9,252 nucleotides of DNA. Origin: Pirellulaceae bacterium. GTDB taxonomy: Bacteria > Planctomycetota > Planctomycetia > Pirellulales > Pirellulaceae. The stretch lies in the NCBI GenBank assembly GCA_020846515.1, contig JADLDX010000339.1, forward strand, positions 1 to 9,252, written 5' to 3'. The first letter of the stretch is position 1; the number at the start of each line of letters is the position of its first letter. The translations under genes were made by a program, and so were the position numbers. The notes under the pieces were generated by a model, which searched no databases, was not told the origin of the DNA, and saw nothing but the letters and a program-made list of their open reading frames with translations. Shown here piece after piece: positions 1 through 7,550 of the stretch.

Positions 1-1
1 G

Positions 2-2311
2 ATGGTTAACAACAAAGTAGATGCCTTTTCAAAAGTCTTTCTGGCCACCACGGTATCATGTGCCCGTTGCCATGATCATAAACGCGAAGCGGTGTCTCAA
101 CGCGATTATTACGCGCTAGGTGCAGTCTTCATGACGCCGCGTTGGGTGAGCCGCCCAGCGGACGCACCTCAAAAGAATGTCGCGGCCATCGCCAAACTAC
201 GCGGACTGCGCGACGCGATTCGCCAAGCGCTCGCTGACCAATGGTCCCGCGCGGCGTTCACCTCTGATCGATTGCGGTCCATTGTCAGCAGTATGTTGAA
301 AGCCGAAAAGCCACCGCAACTCTCCGTCGCCGATATCGCTTATCCGCTGAGCAAGTTGCTACAAGAAAATGCGGATGTAACGGCCTTATGGAAATCGCTG
401 GTGGAAGAGTATCGCGCAGCCCGCGCTGCGCGCATAGAACAAAATGGCCGGTTCGAAATATTAGCCGACTTTAAGACTCCCGAACTACCTGCAGGTTGGG
501 TCATCGAAGGTGATGGCATGCAATCGGGCTGGGTGGAAGAAGGAACGCCGCTCGTTGCGCTCGAAGGCGCGCCAGTGATTTCACGTTTGCTACCGCGCGG
601 CTATCACACGCATGCGCTCTCGTCGAAGCTGCCGGGCGTTTTGCGCATGCCACCTCAGCACACCGTACCGGGAAAGATTACCAGCCTGTCTTTGGCGGGC
701 GGCCAATACAGCGGCTCGCTCGTGCTGGACGAAAACAGCTTTCAGAATGAAACGGTGGCATTCTTTAATCTACCGCAACCCACTTGGCGAAGCTACGCAG
801 ACGCTGGCCTCAAGAACGGTGTCACACGCGTGACAGTCGACTTTGCGACGGCTTCACTGAACGCAAACTTTCCGCCGCGTACAGGTTTGGCCGCCGGCCT
901 GCCACACACCGACCCGGGCTTCGACAAACGCAGTTGGCTCAGCATCACTGGCATCGTGACGCATGATGCACCGGGTGCTACGGTTGATACGCTGGATGCA
1001 TTCGTAACGTTATGGGATGCCGACGCGCCAGCGGTTACCGATCGCAGCAGCATGGAAACGAGACTGGTGCAGTGGCTGAAAAGCGCTGTGGATCGTTGGT
1101 GCCGAGGCGAGCCGCGTGATGGCGATGTCCTGATCGTTAATTGGCTGTTGGATAATGGTTTGCTGACCAACCAGGCTGTCGCGGGAAGTTCGCTGTCCGT
1201 ATTGCTAAACGAGTATCGCTCGATCGAGCAATCGATTCAGTTCCCGCGGACGGTCAACAGCATGGACGAACGCTTGATGGCCAAAGCAGGCATCTACTTT
1301 AATGTTCGTGGCAATGTCGACGCTATGGGCGAACTCGTCCCACCAGGCTCTCTGTCGATGTTTGCTGCCACTCAGCCAGACGCAACCGAGAACACGGGAA
1401 CTGCCAGCCCAGCCCGGAGTGCAGATCGCGTGGCCGCGAGTACGGGCAGTGGTCGCTTGGAACTGGCTGAATCGCTGCTGGAGCCATCGCATCCGTTGAC
1501 GTCGCGCGTGTATGTGAATCGTCTATGGCAATGGATGTTTGGCGTGGGGCTGGTCAGTACGCCAGATGACTTTGGACGCCTTGGTGATCAACCATCGCAT
1601 CCCGAGTTGCTCGATTGGTTGGCGCGCGACTTTATGCGTCAAGGCTGGTCGACCAAGCGCTTGGTGCGGCAATTAGTGATGTCGCAAGCGTTCCGCCAGT
1701 CCAGCCAGGTATCGCCGGAGGCTGCCAAACGCGATCCAGGCAATCGACTTCGACACCACTATGCGACCAGGCGCTTAGAAGCGGAAGCGATCCGCGATAG
1801 CTTGCTCGCGGTTTCCGGTCGGCTAGATCCACAGCTTTATGGTCGCCCCATTAACCCGCCGCGCTTGGTGGAAGACGCTGCGAAACGGCTGTTCTCTGGT
1901 CCTGTAGACGGTCATGGACGGCGTTCACTCTATTTGACTATGTCCATCATGGCTCCGCCTAAATTTCTGACCACCTTCGATTTGCCCGACTTGAAATTGC
2001 CCAGCGGCAAGCGCAATGTGACTAGTGTACCCAGTCAAGCCTTGCAGTTGATGAACGATCCACTGGTTAGCCAACTGGCCGAGCACTGGGCAGAGCGATT
2101 AGTTCGACAAGGCCACGCATCGATCGCACAACGGCTCGACGCCATGTTTATCCAAGCTTATGCGCGACTGCCTCAAGCTGACCAGCGGCAGGCATGGCAA
2201 CAATTCGCTGCAGAACTAGCTACCGAATCCGATGTATTGTCCGAAACGGCCGTCTGGACCCAAGTCGCCCATGCTATCTTCAATACCCAGGAGTTCATTT
2301 ATTATCGGTGA
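2..2311 (+). CDS. DUF1549/DUF1553 (PSCyt2/PSD1) cytochrome-like protein, 5'-truncated by the window
   Basis: This is the C-terminal 769 residues of a large planctomycete-type protein; the reading frame is open at the window edge, so the first ATG is only an internal methionine. Residues 20-24 are CARCH, a CxxCH haem-attachment motif inside the block CARCHDHKREAVSQRDYY, which matches the end of the DUF1549 (PSCyt2) domain. Residues about 150-345 form a beta-rich middle segment I cannot assign. From about residue 484 to the end is DUF1553 (PSD1), with the landmarks HPLTSRVYVNRLWQWMFG (497 onward), GDQPSHPELLDWLA and TRRLEAEAIRDS, and the typical ending EFIYYR. Family members usually also carry an N-terminal PSCyt1 cytochrome c domain, which would lie upstream. 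They are thought to be exported and occur in many paralogous copies beside DUF1501 genes, as here. The biochemical role is not established. The stop codon TGA lies inside the first repeat copy that follows. Confidence 0.93.
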   Translation: MVNNKVDAFSKVFLATTVSCARCHDHKREAVSQRDYYALGAVFMTPRWVSRPADAPQKNVAAIAKLRGLRDAIRQALADQWSRAAFTSDRLRSIVSSMLKAEKPPQLSVADIAYPLSKLLQENADVTALWKSLVEEYRAARAARIEQNGRFEILADFKTPELPAGWVIEGDGMQSGWVEEGTPLVALEGAPVISRLLPRGYHTHALSSKLPGVLRMPPQHTVPGKITSLSLAGGQYSGSLVLDENSFQNETVAFFNLPQPTWRSYADAGLKNGVTRVTVDFATASLNANFPPRTGLAAGLPHTDPGFDKRSWLSITGIVTHDAPGATVDTLDAFVTLWDADAPAVTDRSSMETRLVQWLKSAVDRWCRGEPRDGDVLIVNWLLDNGLLTNQAVAGSSLSVLLNEYRSIEQSIQFPRTVNSMDERLMAKAGIYFNVRGNVDAMGELVPPGSLSMFAATQPDATENTGTASPARSADRVAASTGSGRLELAESLLEPSHPLTSRVYVNRLWQWMFGVGLVSTPDDFGRLGDQPSHPELLDWLARDFMRQGWSTKRLVRQLVMSQAFRQSSQVSPEAAKRDPGNRLRHHYATRRLEAEAIRDSLLAVSGRLDPQLYGRPINPPRLVEDAAKRLFSGPVDGHGRRSLYLTMSIMAPPKFLTTFDLPDLKLPSGKRNVTSVPSQALQLMNDPLVSQLAEHWAERLVRQGHASIAQRLDAMFIQAYARLPQADQRQAWQQFAAELATESDVLSETAVWTQVAHAIFNTQEFIYYR

Positions 2312-2487
2312 TCAGCCGCAAGCGCGCTAGCGTCCGGTTTAACTTAATGTGGATCGTCAACCGTGGGCTAGCGCCCTGCGGCTAATCAGCCGGCACGCGC
2401 TAGCGTCCGGTTTAACTTGATGTGGGTTGACAACCGTGGGCTAGCGCCCTGCGGCTGATCAGCCGGCACGCGCTAGCGTCCGGTTTA
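2309..2487. repeat. Palindromic tandem repeat, about 2.4 units of 73-74 bp
   Basis: Units run 2311-2384 and 2385-2457, with a partial third at 2458-2487. Each junction centres on a palindrome: CGGCTGATCAGCCG at 2452-2465 is perfect, and the copy at 2379-2392 has one changed base. Outer arms GCTAGCGC (2440-2447) and GCGCTAGC (2470-2477) extend this to an imperfect 50 nt hairpin. That hairpin is present twice (2361-2410 and 2434-2483), the copies differing at a single position. A right-hand half-copy starts at the TGA stop of the preceding gene. The layout resembles REP-type or other dispersed bacterial intergenic palindromes. I believe similar sequences recur in planctomycete genomes, but that is recollection. 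There is no T-tract, so it is not an obvious intrinsic terminator. It fills most of the gap between two genes that are normally close partners. Confidence 0.88.
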
Positions 2488-2534
2488 GCCCGGGTTTAAG
2501 GTCAATTGGAAAGTTCGCCTGGGTGGTACAAACT

Positions 2535-3959
2535 ATGAATGCTCAACATTGTCAGTGCCCTGGTTCTTTGCCGGCGCCAACCAGTCGTCGCGATTGGCTG
2601 AAACAATCATCGACTGGTTTCGGCATGTTGGCCTTGAGCGGACTGGCTGCACAGAATAGCTCGGCTGCGACTCATTTTCCGCCTAAAGCCAAGAACATTA
2701 TTTTTTGCTTCATGGATGGTGGTCCCAGTCATGTCGACACGTTCGACTACAAACCGATGCTCAAGAAGCATCAAGGCGTCAAGATCGGTGCGCGCTGGGT
2801 GTCGAAGCGGTCTCAGTCGGATGCCGGACGCGTGTGGCTGGGGTGCCCATGGGAGTTCAAGCAGCGCGGTGAAAGTGGATTATGGGTCAGTGATCTGTTT
2901 CCACATCTGGCGGGTGTGGCCGATCGATTGTGTGTGGTGCGATCGATGGTTGGTGAACTGCCCTTGCATGGTCAGTCGAATTTGCTGTTGCATACGGGCC
3001 GGAGCATCGGGCAAGCGCCCAGCCTGGGCGCTTGGATTTCTTATGGCTTGGGTACTGAGAATCAAAACCTACCGGCCTATGTATTGCTGAACAACGATTG
3101 GGTCCCCAACGGCGGATTAGAGAACTTTGGCAGTTCGTTTTTGCCGGCCAGCCACCAGGCGACGATCATGCGGGCCAAGGGCATACCGGTAGACAACATT
3201 GCACCGCAGGACTCCGCCTCACTGCAACGCAAGAAGTTAGCTGTGTTGGCCCAAGCCAACCGACAGTTCGGCGCGCAGACCTCCGACGCACAGACTATTG
3301 AAGCGGCCATCGCCAACTACGAGACGGCCTTTCGCATGCAGAGTACGGTGCCCGATATCGCCGATATTAGCCGCGAGCCAGCACATATTCAAACGCTTTA
3401 CGGCATCGACTCCGCTGACGAGCATCAACGGTATTACGCCAGCCAGGCGCTGCGGGCCAGACGTCTGGTGGAAGCCGGCGTGCGTTTCGTCGAGATCACT
3501 TGCCCGAGTTTCGACGGTAACAATTCACCCTGGGATCAGCACAGTCAACTGAAGACCAATCACGAAAAGAATGCAAGAGTGACTGAGCAGTCGGTGGCCG
3601 CGCTGATCATTGACTTGGCGCAGCGCGGTCTATTGGATGAGACCATTGTGCTTTGGGCCGGCGAGATGGGACGCACACCGCATACGCCAGCCATTTCAAA
3701 AAACGTGGGCCGCGATCACCACGTCAGTGGCTTTAGCGTGTTCATGGCCGGCGGTGGCTTCAAGGCCGGCATGGCTTATGGTGAAACGGACGAGTTCGGT
3801 GCCGACGCGATCGTCAATCCACTCACGGTGCACGATCTGCACGCCACCATCCTGCATCAAATGGGGCTGGACCATACCCGTTTAACATTCCGTTACGGCG
3901 GTCGAGACCATCGGCTGACCGATGTGCATGGCCACGTGATCAGCGATCTTCTCGCGTAG
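2535..3959 (+). CDS. DUF1501 family protein, Tat-exported (sulfatase-like fold)
   Basis: This encodes a 474-residue protein of the DUF1501 family, which is related in fold to alkaline phosphatase/sulfatase-type enzymes and is abundant in planctomycetes. A twin-arginine signal lies at the N-terminus: SRRDWLK at residues 17-23, then a hydrophobic stretch ending near AAQNSSAA, implying folded export across the inner membrane. Family landmarks are the block DGGPSHVDTFDYKP (61-74), GEMGRTPHT (376 onward), GRDHH (392-396) and a C-terminal GGRDHRLTDVHGHVI. Length is typical. The ATG at 2535 is chosen; an in-frame GTG at 2523 would add four residues, and GGA at 2508-2510 could serve it, so the start is not certain. 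It follows the DUF1553 gene on the same strand, the usual pairing, but with a 223 bp repeat-filled gap. Substrate and reaction are unknown; a role in polymer breakdown is only a suggestion based on the families. Confidence 0.93.
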   Translation: MNAQHCQCPGSLPAPTSRRDWLKQSSTGFGMLALSGLAAQNSSAATHFPPKAKNIIFCFMDGGPSHVDTFDYKPMLKKHQGVKIGARWVSKRSQSDAGRVWLGCPWEFKQRGESGLWVSDLFPHLAGVADRLCVVRSMVGELPLHGQSNLLLHTGRSIGQAPSLGAWISYGLGTENQNLPAYVLLNNDWVPNGGLENFGSSFLPASHQATIMRAKGIPVDNIAPQDSASLQRKKLAVLAQANRQFGAQTSDAQTIEAAIANYETAFRMQSTVPDIADISREPAHIQTLYGIDSADEHQRYYASQALRARRLVEAGVRFVEITCPSFDGNNSPWDQHSQLKTNHEKNARVTEQSVAALIIDLAQRGLLDETIVLWAGEMGRTPHTPAISKNVGRDHHVSGFSVFMAGGGFKAGMAYGETDEFGADAIVNPLTVHDLHATILHQMGLDHTRLTFRYGGRDHRLTDVHGHVISDLLA

Positions 3960-3967
3960 GCCTACGC
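3954..3967. other. Perfect 14 bp palindrome over the DUF1501 stop codon
   Basis: GCGTAGGCCTACGC is self-complementary and includes the TAG stop of the DUF1501 gene. There is no loop and no following T-run, so it is a weak candidate for a terminator. It may be chance. Confidence 0.4.
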
Positions 3968-4043
3968 CATTTGTGAATACTTGATATGTAAAGTAATTGC
4001 GATGCGACCTGAACTCACCGTGGGCCTTGTGCCCCGGAAGCAT

Positions 4044-4087
4044 GACCGGCAGCTATCAAGCCGGTCGTTCGCCAACAAAGGCCAACG
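4044..4087. terminator. Possible bidirectional terminator hairpins between convergent genes
   Basis: The gap between the plus-strand DUF1501 gene and the minus-strand protease gene holds two adjacent inverted repeats. The first is a perfect 7 bp stem, GACCGGC (4044-4050) with GCCGGTC (4060-4066), around a 9 nt loop. The second is imperfect, CGTT at 4066-4069 with AACG at 4084-4087. The location between converging genes fits transcript-end hairpins, but neither strand has a convincing T-tract, so the call is tentative. Confidence 0.3.
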
Positions 4088-4096
4088 TTGCTTATT

Positions 4097-4459
4097 CTAT
4101 TCGACACTGACGGTCAGATTCTTGTAGTCCACCACCAACCGATGGCCGATCAATAGGCCGATTCCCAGCAGTGGCAGCTGACCATTGTTCGCGATGACTT
4201 CCACATTGCGTTGAATACCAAACCAGTCCAAGTTACACGTAAACGACTCTAGTGTGACCTCGTTTCCATCGGCAAGTCTAGCGCGGATGCCTCCACTTTG
4301 CTCCAGGCCGAGAGACTCAATCATTGCTCGCGGGACGACCAGTTCGCCGTTGAACGCCGTGTCGACCCACACGGTGATTTCAAGGGGAGCTTCTTTGCCA
4401 GTTGAACGGATCTTCAGAGCAAGCAACGCGCGCCCGAATTCATCGACAAGACCATTCAC
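4097..4459 (-). CDS. Clan AA (retropepsin-like) aspartic protease
   Basis: This encodes a 120-residue single-domain protein of the clan AA aspartic protease group, a bacterial family of small retropepsin-like enzymes expected to act as homodimers. The catalytic motif is VDTAFNG, with Asp33-Thr34-Ala35. LADG at 62-65 sits where the flap would be. LPLLGIGLLIGH at 95-106 matches the conserved hydrophobic-Gly segment near the C-terminus. No signal peptide or membrane segment is visible, so it is probably cytoplasmic. The start is GTG at 4459, because the nearby ATG is out of frame; GGAG lies 10 nt upstream. This GTG overlaps the TGA stop of the upstream gene as GTGA, implying translational coupling. 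The substrate is unknown; the coupled partner protein is one candidate. The family assignment is strong from the motif pattern, while actual proteolysis is inferred. Confidence 0.85.
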   Translation of the reverse strand: MNGLVDEFGRALLALKIRSTGKEAPLEITVWVDTAFNGELVVPRAMIESLGLEQSGGIRARLADGNEVTLESFTCNLDWFGIQRNVEVIANNGQLPLLGIGLLIGHRLVVDYKNLTVSVE

Positions 4460-4707
4460 GAATTCAAGACTCCAATTTGAACCGCCGTACTATGACCGAC
4501 TCGCATGGCAAATGCCAAACGGTCCGGGTGGGCGGTACGCGATGCCTGAATAGCCTCACTCAACGTCTTGCCAAAAAAATACTCGCCTGAGTCGGGCTCG
4601 ATGGCCACGAAATCATTCATATTCGATCGCTCAAGCTTATCACGCAGTTTCTCTTCGTACACTTGCGTTGCACGTCGCACGACGTCTTCTGTTTTCTGGG
4701 AAACCAT
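4456..4707 (-). CDS. Small conserved hypothetical protein coupled to aspartic protease
   Basis: This encodes an 83-residue protein of no function I can name. Residues about 3-30 are charged and likely helical (KTEDVVRRATQVYEEKLRDK). The rest reads like a compact alpha/beta unit: FVAIEPDSGEYFFGKTLSEA, then a helix, then LAFAMRVGH. The phrase "FVAIEPDSGEYFxGKT" resembles small proteins I recall beside clan AA proteases in cyanobacteria and other bacteria, and loosely DUF5678-type domains; this is recollection. The start is set at the ATG at 4707 because AGGAG (4715-4719) stands 7 nt upstream. The GTG six bases earlier would be only 1 nt from that site. The gene overlaps the protease by 4 nt, so the two form an operon. 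There is no cysteine cluster, signal peptide or DNA-binding motif that I can see. Possible roles include substrate, chaperone or inhibitor of the protease. Confidence 0.8.
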   Translation of the reverse strand: MVSQKTEDVVRRATQVYEEKLRDKLERSNMNDFVAIEPDSGEYFFGKTLSEAIQASRTAHPDRLAFAMRVGHSTAVQIGVLNS

Positions 4708-4714
4708 ATACACG

Positions 4715-4719
4715 CTCCT
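4715..4719 (-). promoter_or_regulatory. Shine-Dalgarno AGGAG for the small hypothetical gene
   Basis: Read on the minus strand, AGGAG is followed by a 7 nt spacer and ATG at 4707-4705. This fixes the start at 4707 rather than the GTG at 4713. It is one of the clearest ribosome-binding sites in the window. Confidence 0.7.
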
Positions 4720-5060
4720 GGAAAATTGCGATTGCCAAGCCAGATGTAATATAAACGGGCGTTACCGGTGTGCCCAGTCACAACTGACGCGAGCGGGCGA
4801 TCACAAAGCGTCGGCGGCATCGTTCTCATTCGCTTGCCCCCATTCGTTTGCCAGCGTTGGGATTCATGGGCCAAAACCCTTTTCCGGATCGTGGACTCAA
4901 TTGCCACAAATGGCCAGGCCTGCGATACTGCCCACTTGAAAAGCCAGCCCTCCGTCTACTCGCTCCAAGTATCCGTTAACTAATCGGCTAAACCACCGGT
5001 TAGAGCTCAGCGCAGTGAGCGGATGAACGCAGATGGAAGCCTCGTGACGATGAAGACTCA
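4720..5060. other. Divergent intergenic region without a convincing gene
   Basis: This stretch of about 340 bp separates the minus-strand protease operon from the plus-strand photolyase gene. Apart from the minus-strand promoter candidate near 4748-4776, I find no strong signal. Short frames on both strands lack family-like composition. Near 4981-5009 there is a weak inverted repeat (CTAATCGG with CCGGTTAG, one mismatch) and a short one, GCTCA/TGAGC. These could belong to the regulatory region of the photolyase gene, but no clear -35/-10 pair for it was found. A four-codon frame, ATG AAG ACT CAA TGA at 5050-5064, ends over the photolyase start codon. Confidence 0.6.
4748..4776 (-). promoter_or_regulatory. 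Candidate sigma70-type promoter for the protease operon
   Basis: On the minus strand TGGGCA (4776-4771, 4 of 6 matches to TTGACA) is separated by 17 bp from TATATT (4753-4748, 5 of 6 matches to TATAAT). A transcript starting near 4741 would have a leader of about 35 nt before the ATG at 4707. The spacing and position are good, but this is by-eye consensus matching only. Confidence 0.4.
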
Positions 5061-7550
5061 ATGACGATTTCGCTAGACAATTTGCTACCGGTCCACTTGT
5101 TAGAACGCAGCCGAAACCTCAAAGCACCCTCGCAGGTGGCTGGGCAGTTTGTCCTGTATTGGATGCAAACGGCTATGCGGACCGACGAGAATCCCGCACT
5201 GGACGTGGCTTGTCACTTAGCCAACGAATTACAATTGCCATTGCTGGTCTACCAAGGCGTATCGGAGCGATACGAGTATGCGTCGGATCGACATCATACG
5301 TTTATTCTCGAAGGGGCAGCTGATGTGGCTCGGCAATGCCAGGCAAAAGGCATTGCGTATGCCTTGCACATCGAACAGCGTGCCAATCAGCCCACAGGGT
5401 TTAAGCCGCTGCGAGACTTGATGGCCCGCGCAGCCTGGTTGGTCGTGGAGGACATGCCGACGGATCCACATCGCAAATTCGTGCGAGCGGCGGTACTATC
5501 CAGTCGTTGTCCAATTGTGGCTGTCGACACGGCTTGTGTCGTGCCGATGCAACTGACCGGCCAAGCCTTTGATCGCGCGTTTGCCTATCGTGACCACACT
5601 CGAGCCTTGTATAAGCAGCGAATTGGCCGATCTTGGCCTGTCATCGATCGACTACCAGTGCCCGTCGACTTGAACACGCTGGCTTGGACAAGTGTTGACC
5701 TGCGGAGCAGGCCCATTGCCGATTGGGTCGCCGATTGTGAAATTGATCACACGCTAGGTCCGATCGAGGATACGCGCGGCGGCAGTATGGCCGGTTACGC
5801 GCGATGGTCAGCGTTTGAACGAGTGAAACTGCGACGGTATGCCAAAGATCGAAACGATCCCTTGAAGGCCGGTTCCAGTCGCATGTCGGCCTATTTGCAC
5901 TACGGCATGGTATCACCGCTGAGAATAGCGCGCGAGGCCTTCGAGCAAAAGAGTGAAGGTGCGGAGAAGTACCTGGATGAGCTTTTAATATGGCGCGAGC
6001 TGGCCTACAGTTTTTGCTTCTTTCGGCCTGATCATGCGCGCTGGAGTGCCTTGCCAGCTTGGGCACAACAGACGTTGGCTGTTCATCGAGCTGACAAACG
6101 CGAACAAATCTACGGTTGGGAGGAGTTGGCTCGCGGACAGACGCATGATGCTCTGTGGAATGCTGCGCAAAAGTCGCTCTTGATCTATGGCGAGTTGCAT
6201 AACAACTTGCGTATGACCTGGGGTAAAGCGCTTTTGGGTTGGTGCGAAGATCCACGCGAGTGTTTGCGATTGCTATTGGATTTAAATCATCGCTATGCTT
6301 TGGACGGACGCGACCAGGCTTCTTATGGCGGTCTGCTGTGGTGTCTAGGTCAATTCGATCGTCCATTCACGCCTGAAGAACCGATCTATGGGACTGTACG
6401 AACACGGCCAACTGCCGAACATGCCCAGCGTTTAAATGTTGAAGAGTATTCGCGACGAACTTCGGGAAGTCCACTTTGGCAACCACCCAAGATCGCGGTG
6501 ATTGGTGCAGGACTGGCCGGCAGTTTTGCGGCGCGATGCTTGCACGATCGAGGTTATACAGTCACCGTTTTCGAGAAAAGTCGCGGTGCCAGCGGCCGAC
6601 TTTCAACGCGTCATGATACGCATGCCGACTTCGATCATGGTGCGCAGTATTTTACCTGTCGCGATCCACGTTTTCGTCGCTACGTTTCCAGTTGGATACA
6701 AAGCGGCCTGGTGGCTCCCTGGCCTGGCAAGGTGGCTATCTATGAAAACGGACATCATAAGGGAGTTTCCGAAGTCGAGCGTTTTGTCGGCGTGCCGGGA
6801 ATGAACGTGTTGGGCAAGCATTTGCTTCAATCCGTGGATGTTCGCTATGGCATACAAGTGGCGCGGCTGGTACGCAATGGACGAGCGTGGTCGGTACTGG
6901 ACGAAAATCAAGCTGAGTTGGGGAAATACGATCAAGTCATCTTGGCTATTCCTGCGCCGCAAGCCGCAGAGTTAGTGGCCCCTGCTGCTGTCTCTGAGGG
7001 AGTGGTCACTGAAGGATTGGTCACTGAAGGAATCTTAGCTGAGGGGGGCATGGCCGATGATCAACAGTTCGTTGCTCAGCTACGTGTGCGTCAATTCCAT
7101 CCGGCCTGGGCGGTAATGGCCACATTGTCGTCGCCGATCACCGATCAATGGTGTGGTGCGTTTATCAACAGCGGCCCGGTCCGCTGGGTTTCGCGGAATA
7201 ATACTAAGCCTGGCCGAGCGATTGAGCCGGAAGCGTTGGTGTTGCACGCGACGGCTGACTGGACACGCGAGCACTTGGCCGACGACAAAGCGATAGTGGC
7301 TGAACAATTGCTCAGTGCTCTTTGGCGAGAGTTGGCAGTGACGCAGCCGCCAGTTCTGTTGTCTTGGACAGCTCATCGTTGGCTTTACGCCATGCCCATG
7401 GATGACTCACCGGTTTCCAAGCGTGTGGTCACCAATTTGGATCGCTCGCTGGTCGCTTGCGGCGATTGGGCTAGTGGATCGAGGGTAGAAGGCGCTTTTT
7501 TGAGCGGTGCTGCAGCCGCTGGACTGGGGCTACGCGCCGAAAAAGAATAA
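5061..7550 (+). CDS. Class II DNA photolyase fused to renalase-like FAD/NAD(P) oxidoreductase
   Basis: An 829-residue protein made of two flavoenzymes. Residues 1 to about 450 are a class II cyclobutane-pyrimidine-dimer photolyase: YWMQTAMRTDENPAL (33-47) in the antenna-type domain, then a FAD-binding helical domain with ELLIWRELAYSFCFF (307-321), THDALWNAAQ (361-370) and NHRYALDGRD (409-418). Residues E307, W366, W387, W394 and N409 keep the spacing of the active-site Glu, tryptophan electron-transfer chain and FAD-contacting Asn that I recall for the Methanosarcina mazei class II enzyme (E301, W360, W381, W388, N403). The repair half therefore looks intact. A linker of about 25 residues leads to a COG3380/renalase-like domain (478-829): Rossmann motif IAVIGAGLAGS, ribose-binding E505, DHGAQYF (525-531) and a C-terminal GDW...GSRVEGAFLSG FAD motif. 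Each half is near full family length. The ATG at 5061 has only weak GAAG upstream. The second domain's substrate is unknown. Confidence 0.93.
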   Translation: MTISLDNLLPVHLLERSRNLKAPSQVAGQFVLYWMQTAMRTDENPALDVACHLANELQLPLLVYQGVSERYEYASDRHHTFILEGAADVARQCQAKGIAYALHIEQRANQPTGFKPLRDLMARAAWLVVEDMPTDPHRKFVRAAVLSSRCPIVAVDTACVVPMQLTGQAFDRAFAYRDHTRALYKQRIGRSWPVIDRLPVPVDLNTLAWTSVDLRSRPIADWVADCEIDHTLGPIEDTRGGSMAGYARWSAFERVKLRRYAKDRNDPLKAGSSRMSAYLHYGMVSPLRIAREAFEQKSEGAEKYLDELLIWRELAYSFCFFRPDHARWSALPAWAQQTLAVHRADKREQIYGWEELARGQTHDALWNAAQKSLLIYGELHNNLRMTWGKALLGWCEDPRECLRLLLDLNHRYALDGRDQASYGGLLWCLGQFDRPFTPEEPIYGTVRTRPTAEHAQRLNVEEYSRRTSGSPLWQPPKIAVIGAGLAGSFAARCLHDRGYTVTVFEKSRGASGRLSTRHDTHADFDHGAQYFTCRDPRFRRYVSSWIQSGLVAPWPGKVAIYENGHHKGVSEVERFVGVPGMNVLGKHLLQSVDVRYGIQVARLVRNGRAWSVLDENQAELGKYDQVILAIPAPQAAELVAPAAVSEGVVTEGLVTEGILAEGGMADDQQFVAQLRVRQFHPAWAVMATLSSPITDQWCGAFINSGPVRWVSRNNTKPGRAIEPEALVLHATADWTREHLADDKAIVAEQLLSALWRELAVTQPPVLLSWTAHRWLYAMPMDDSPVSKRVVTNLDRSLVACGDWASGSRVEGAFLSGAAAAGLGLRAEKE
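6987..7046 (+). repeat. In-frame 15 bp minisatellite, four units, inside the oxidoreductase domain
   Basis: Four consecutive 15 bp units encode AVSEG, VVTEG, LVTEG and ILAEG (residues 643-662). The middle two units (7002-7016 and 7017-7031) differ by only one base. The segment falls between the dinucleotide-binding part and the substrate domain of the renalase-like half, probably as a surface loop. It keeps the reading frame, so copy-number change would alter loop length without breaking the protein. Confidence 0.8.

Noticed and set aside
793..1170. 125-codon antisense frame inside the DUF1553 gene
   Set aside because: The sense frame is continuous and family-like, and the antisense product has no recognisable motif or ribosome-binding site.
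2311..2487. CRISPR array suggested by repeated palindromic units
   Set aside because: The units are contiguous, without unique spacers, and no cas genes are nearby.
4456..4707. Classical antitoxin gene
   Set aside because: The size and coupling fit, but no ribbon-helix-helix, helix-turn-helix or AbrB-like motif is visible, and the partner is a protease-like protein and not a known toxin.
4568..4939. 123-codon plus-strand frame opposite the small hypothetical gene
   Set aside because: It is antisense to a gene with a clear ribosome-binding site and operon structure, and the product looks like random translation.
4768..4983. 71-codon plus-strand frame in the divergent intergenic region
   Set aside because: There is no Shine-Dalgarno, no family-like composition, and its start overlaps the promoter candidate of the opposite operon.
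5641..6366. 241-codon open frame antisense to the photolyase
   Set aside because: It lies wholly opposite strongly conserved photolyase coding sequence, and its translation is rich in Arg, His, Pro and Ser with no family-like pattern. It is a shadow frame.
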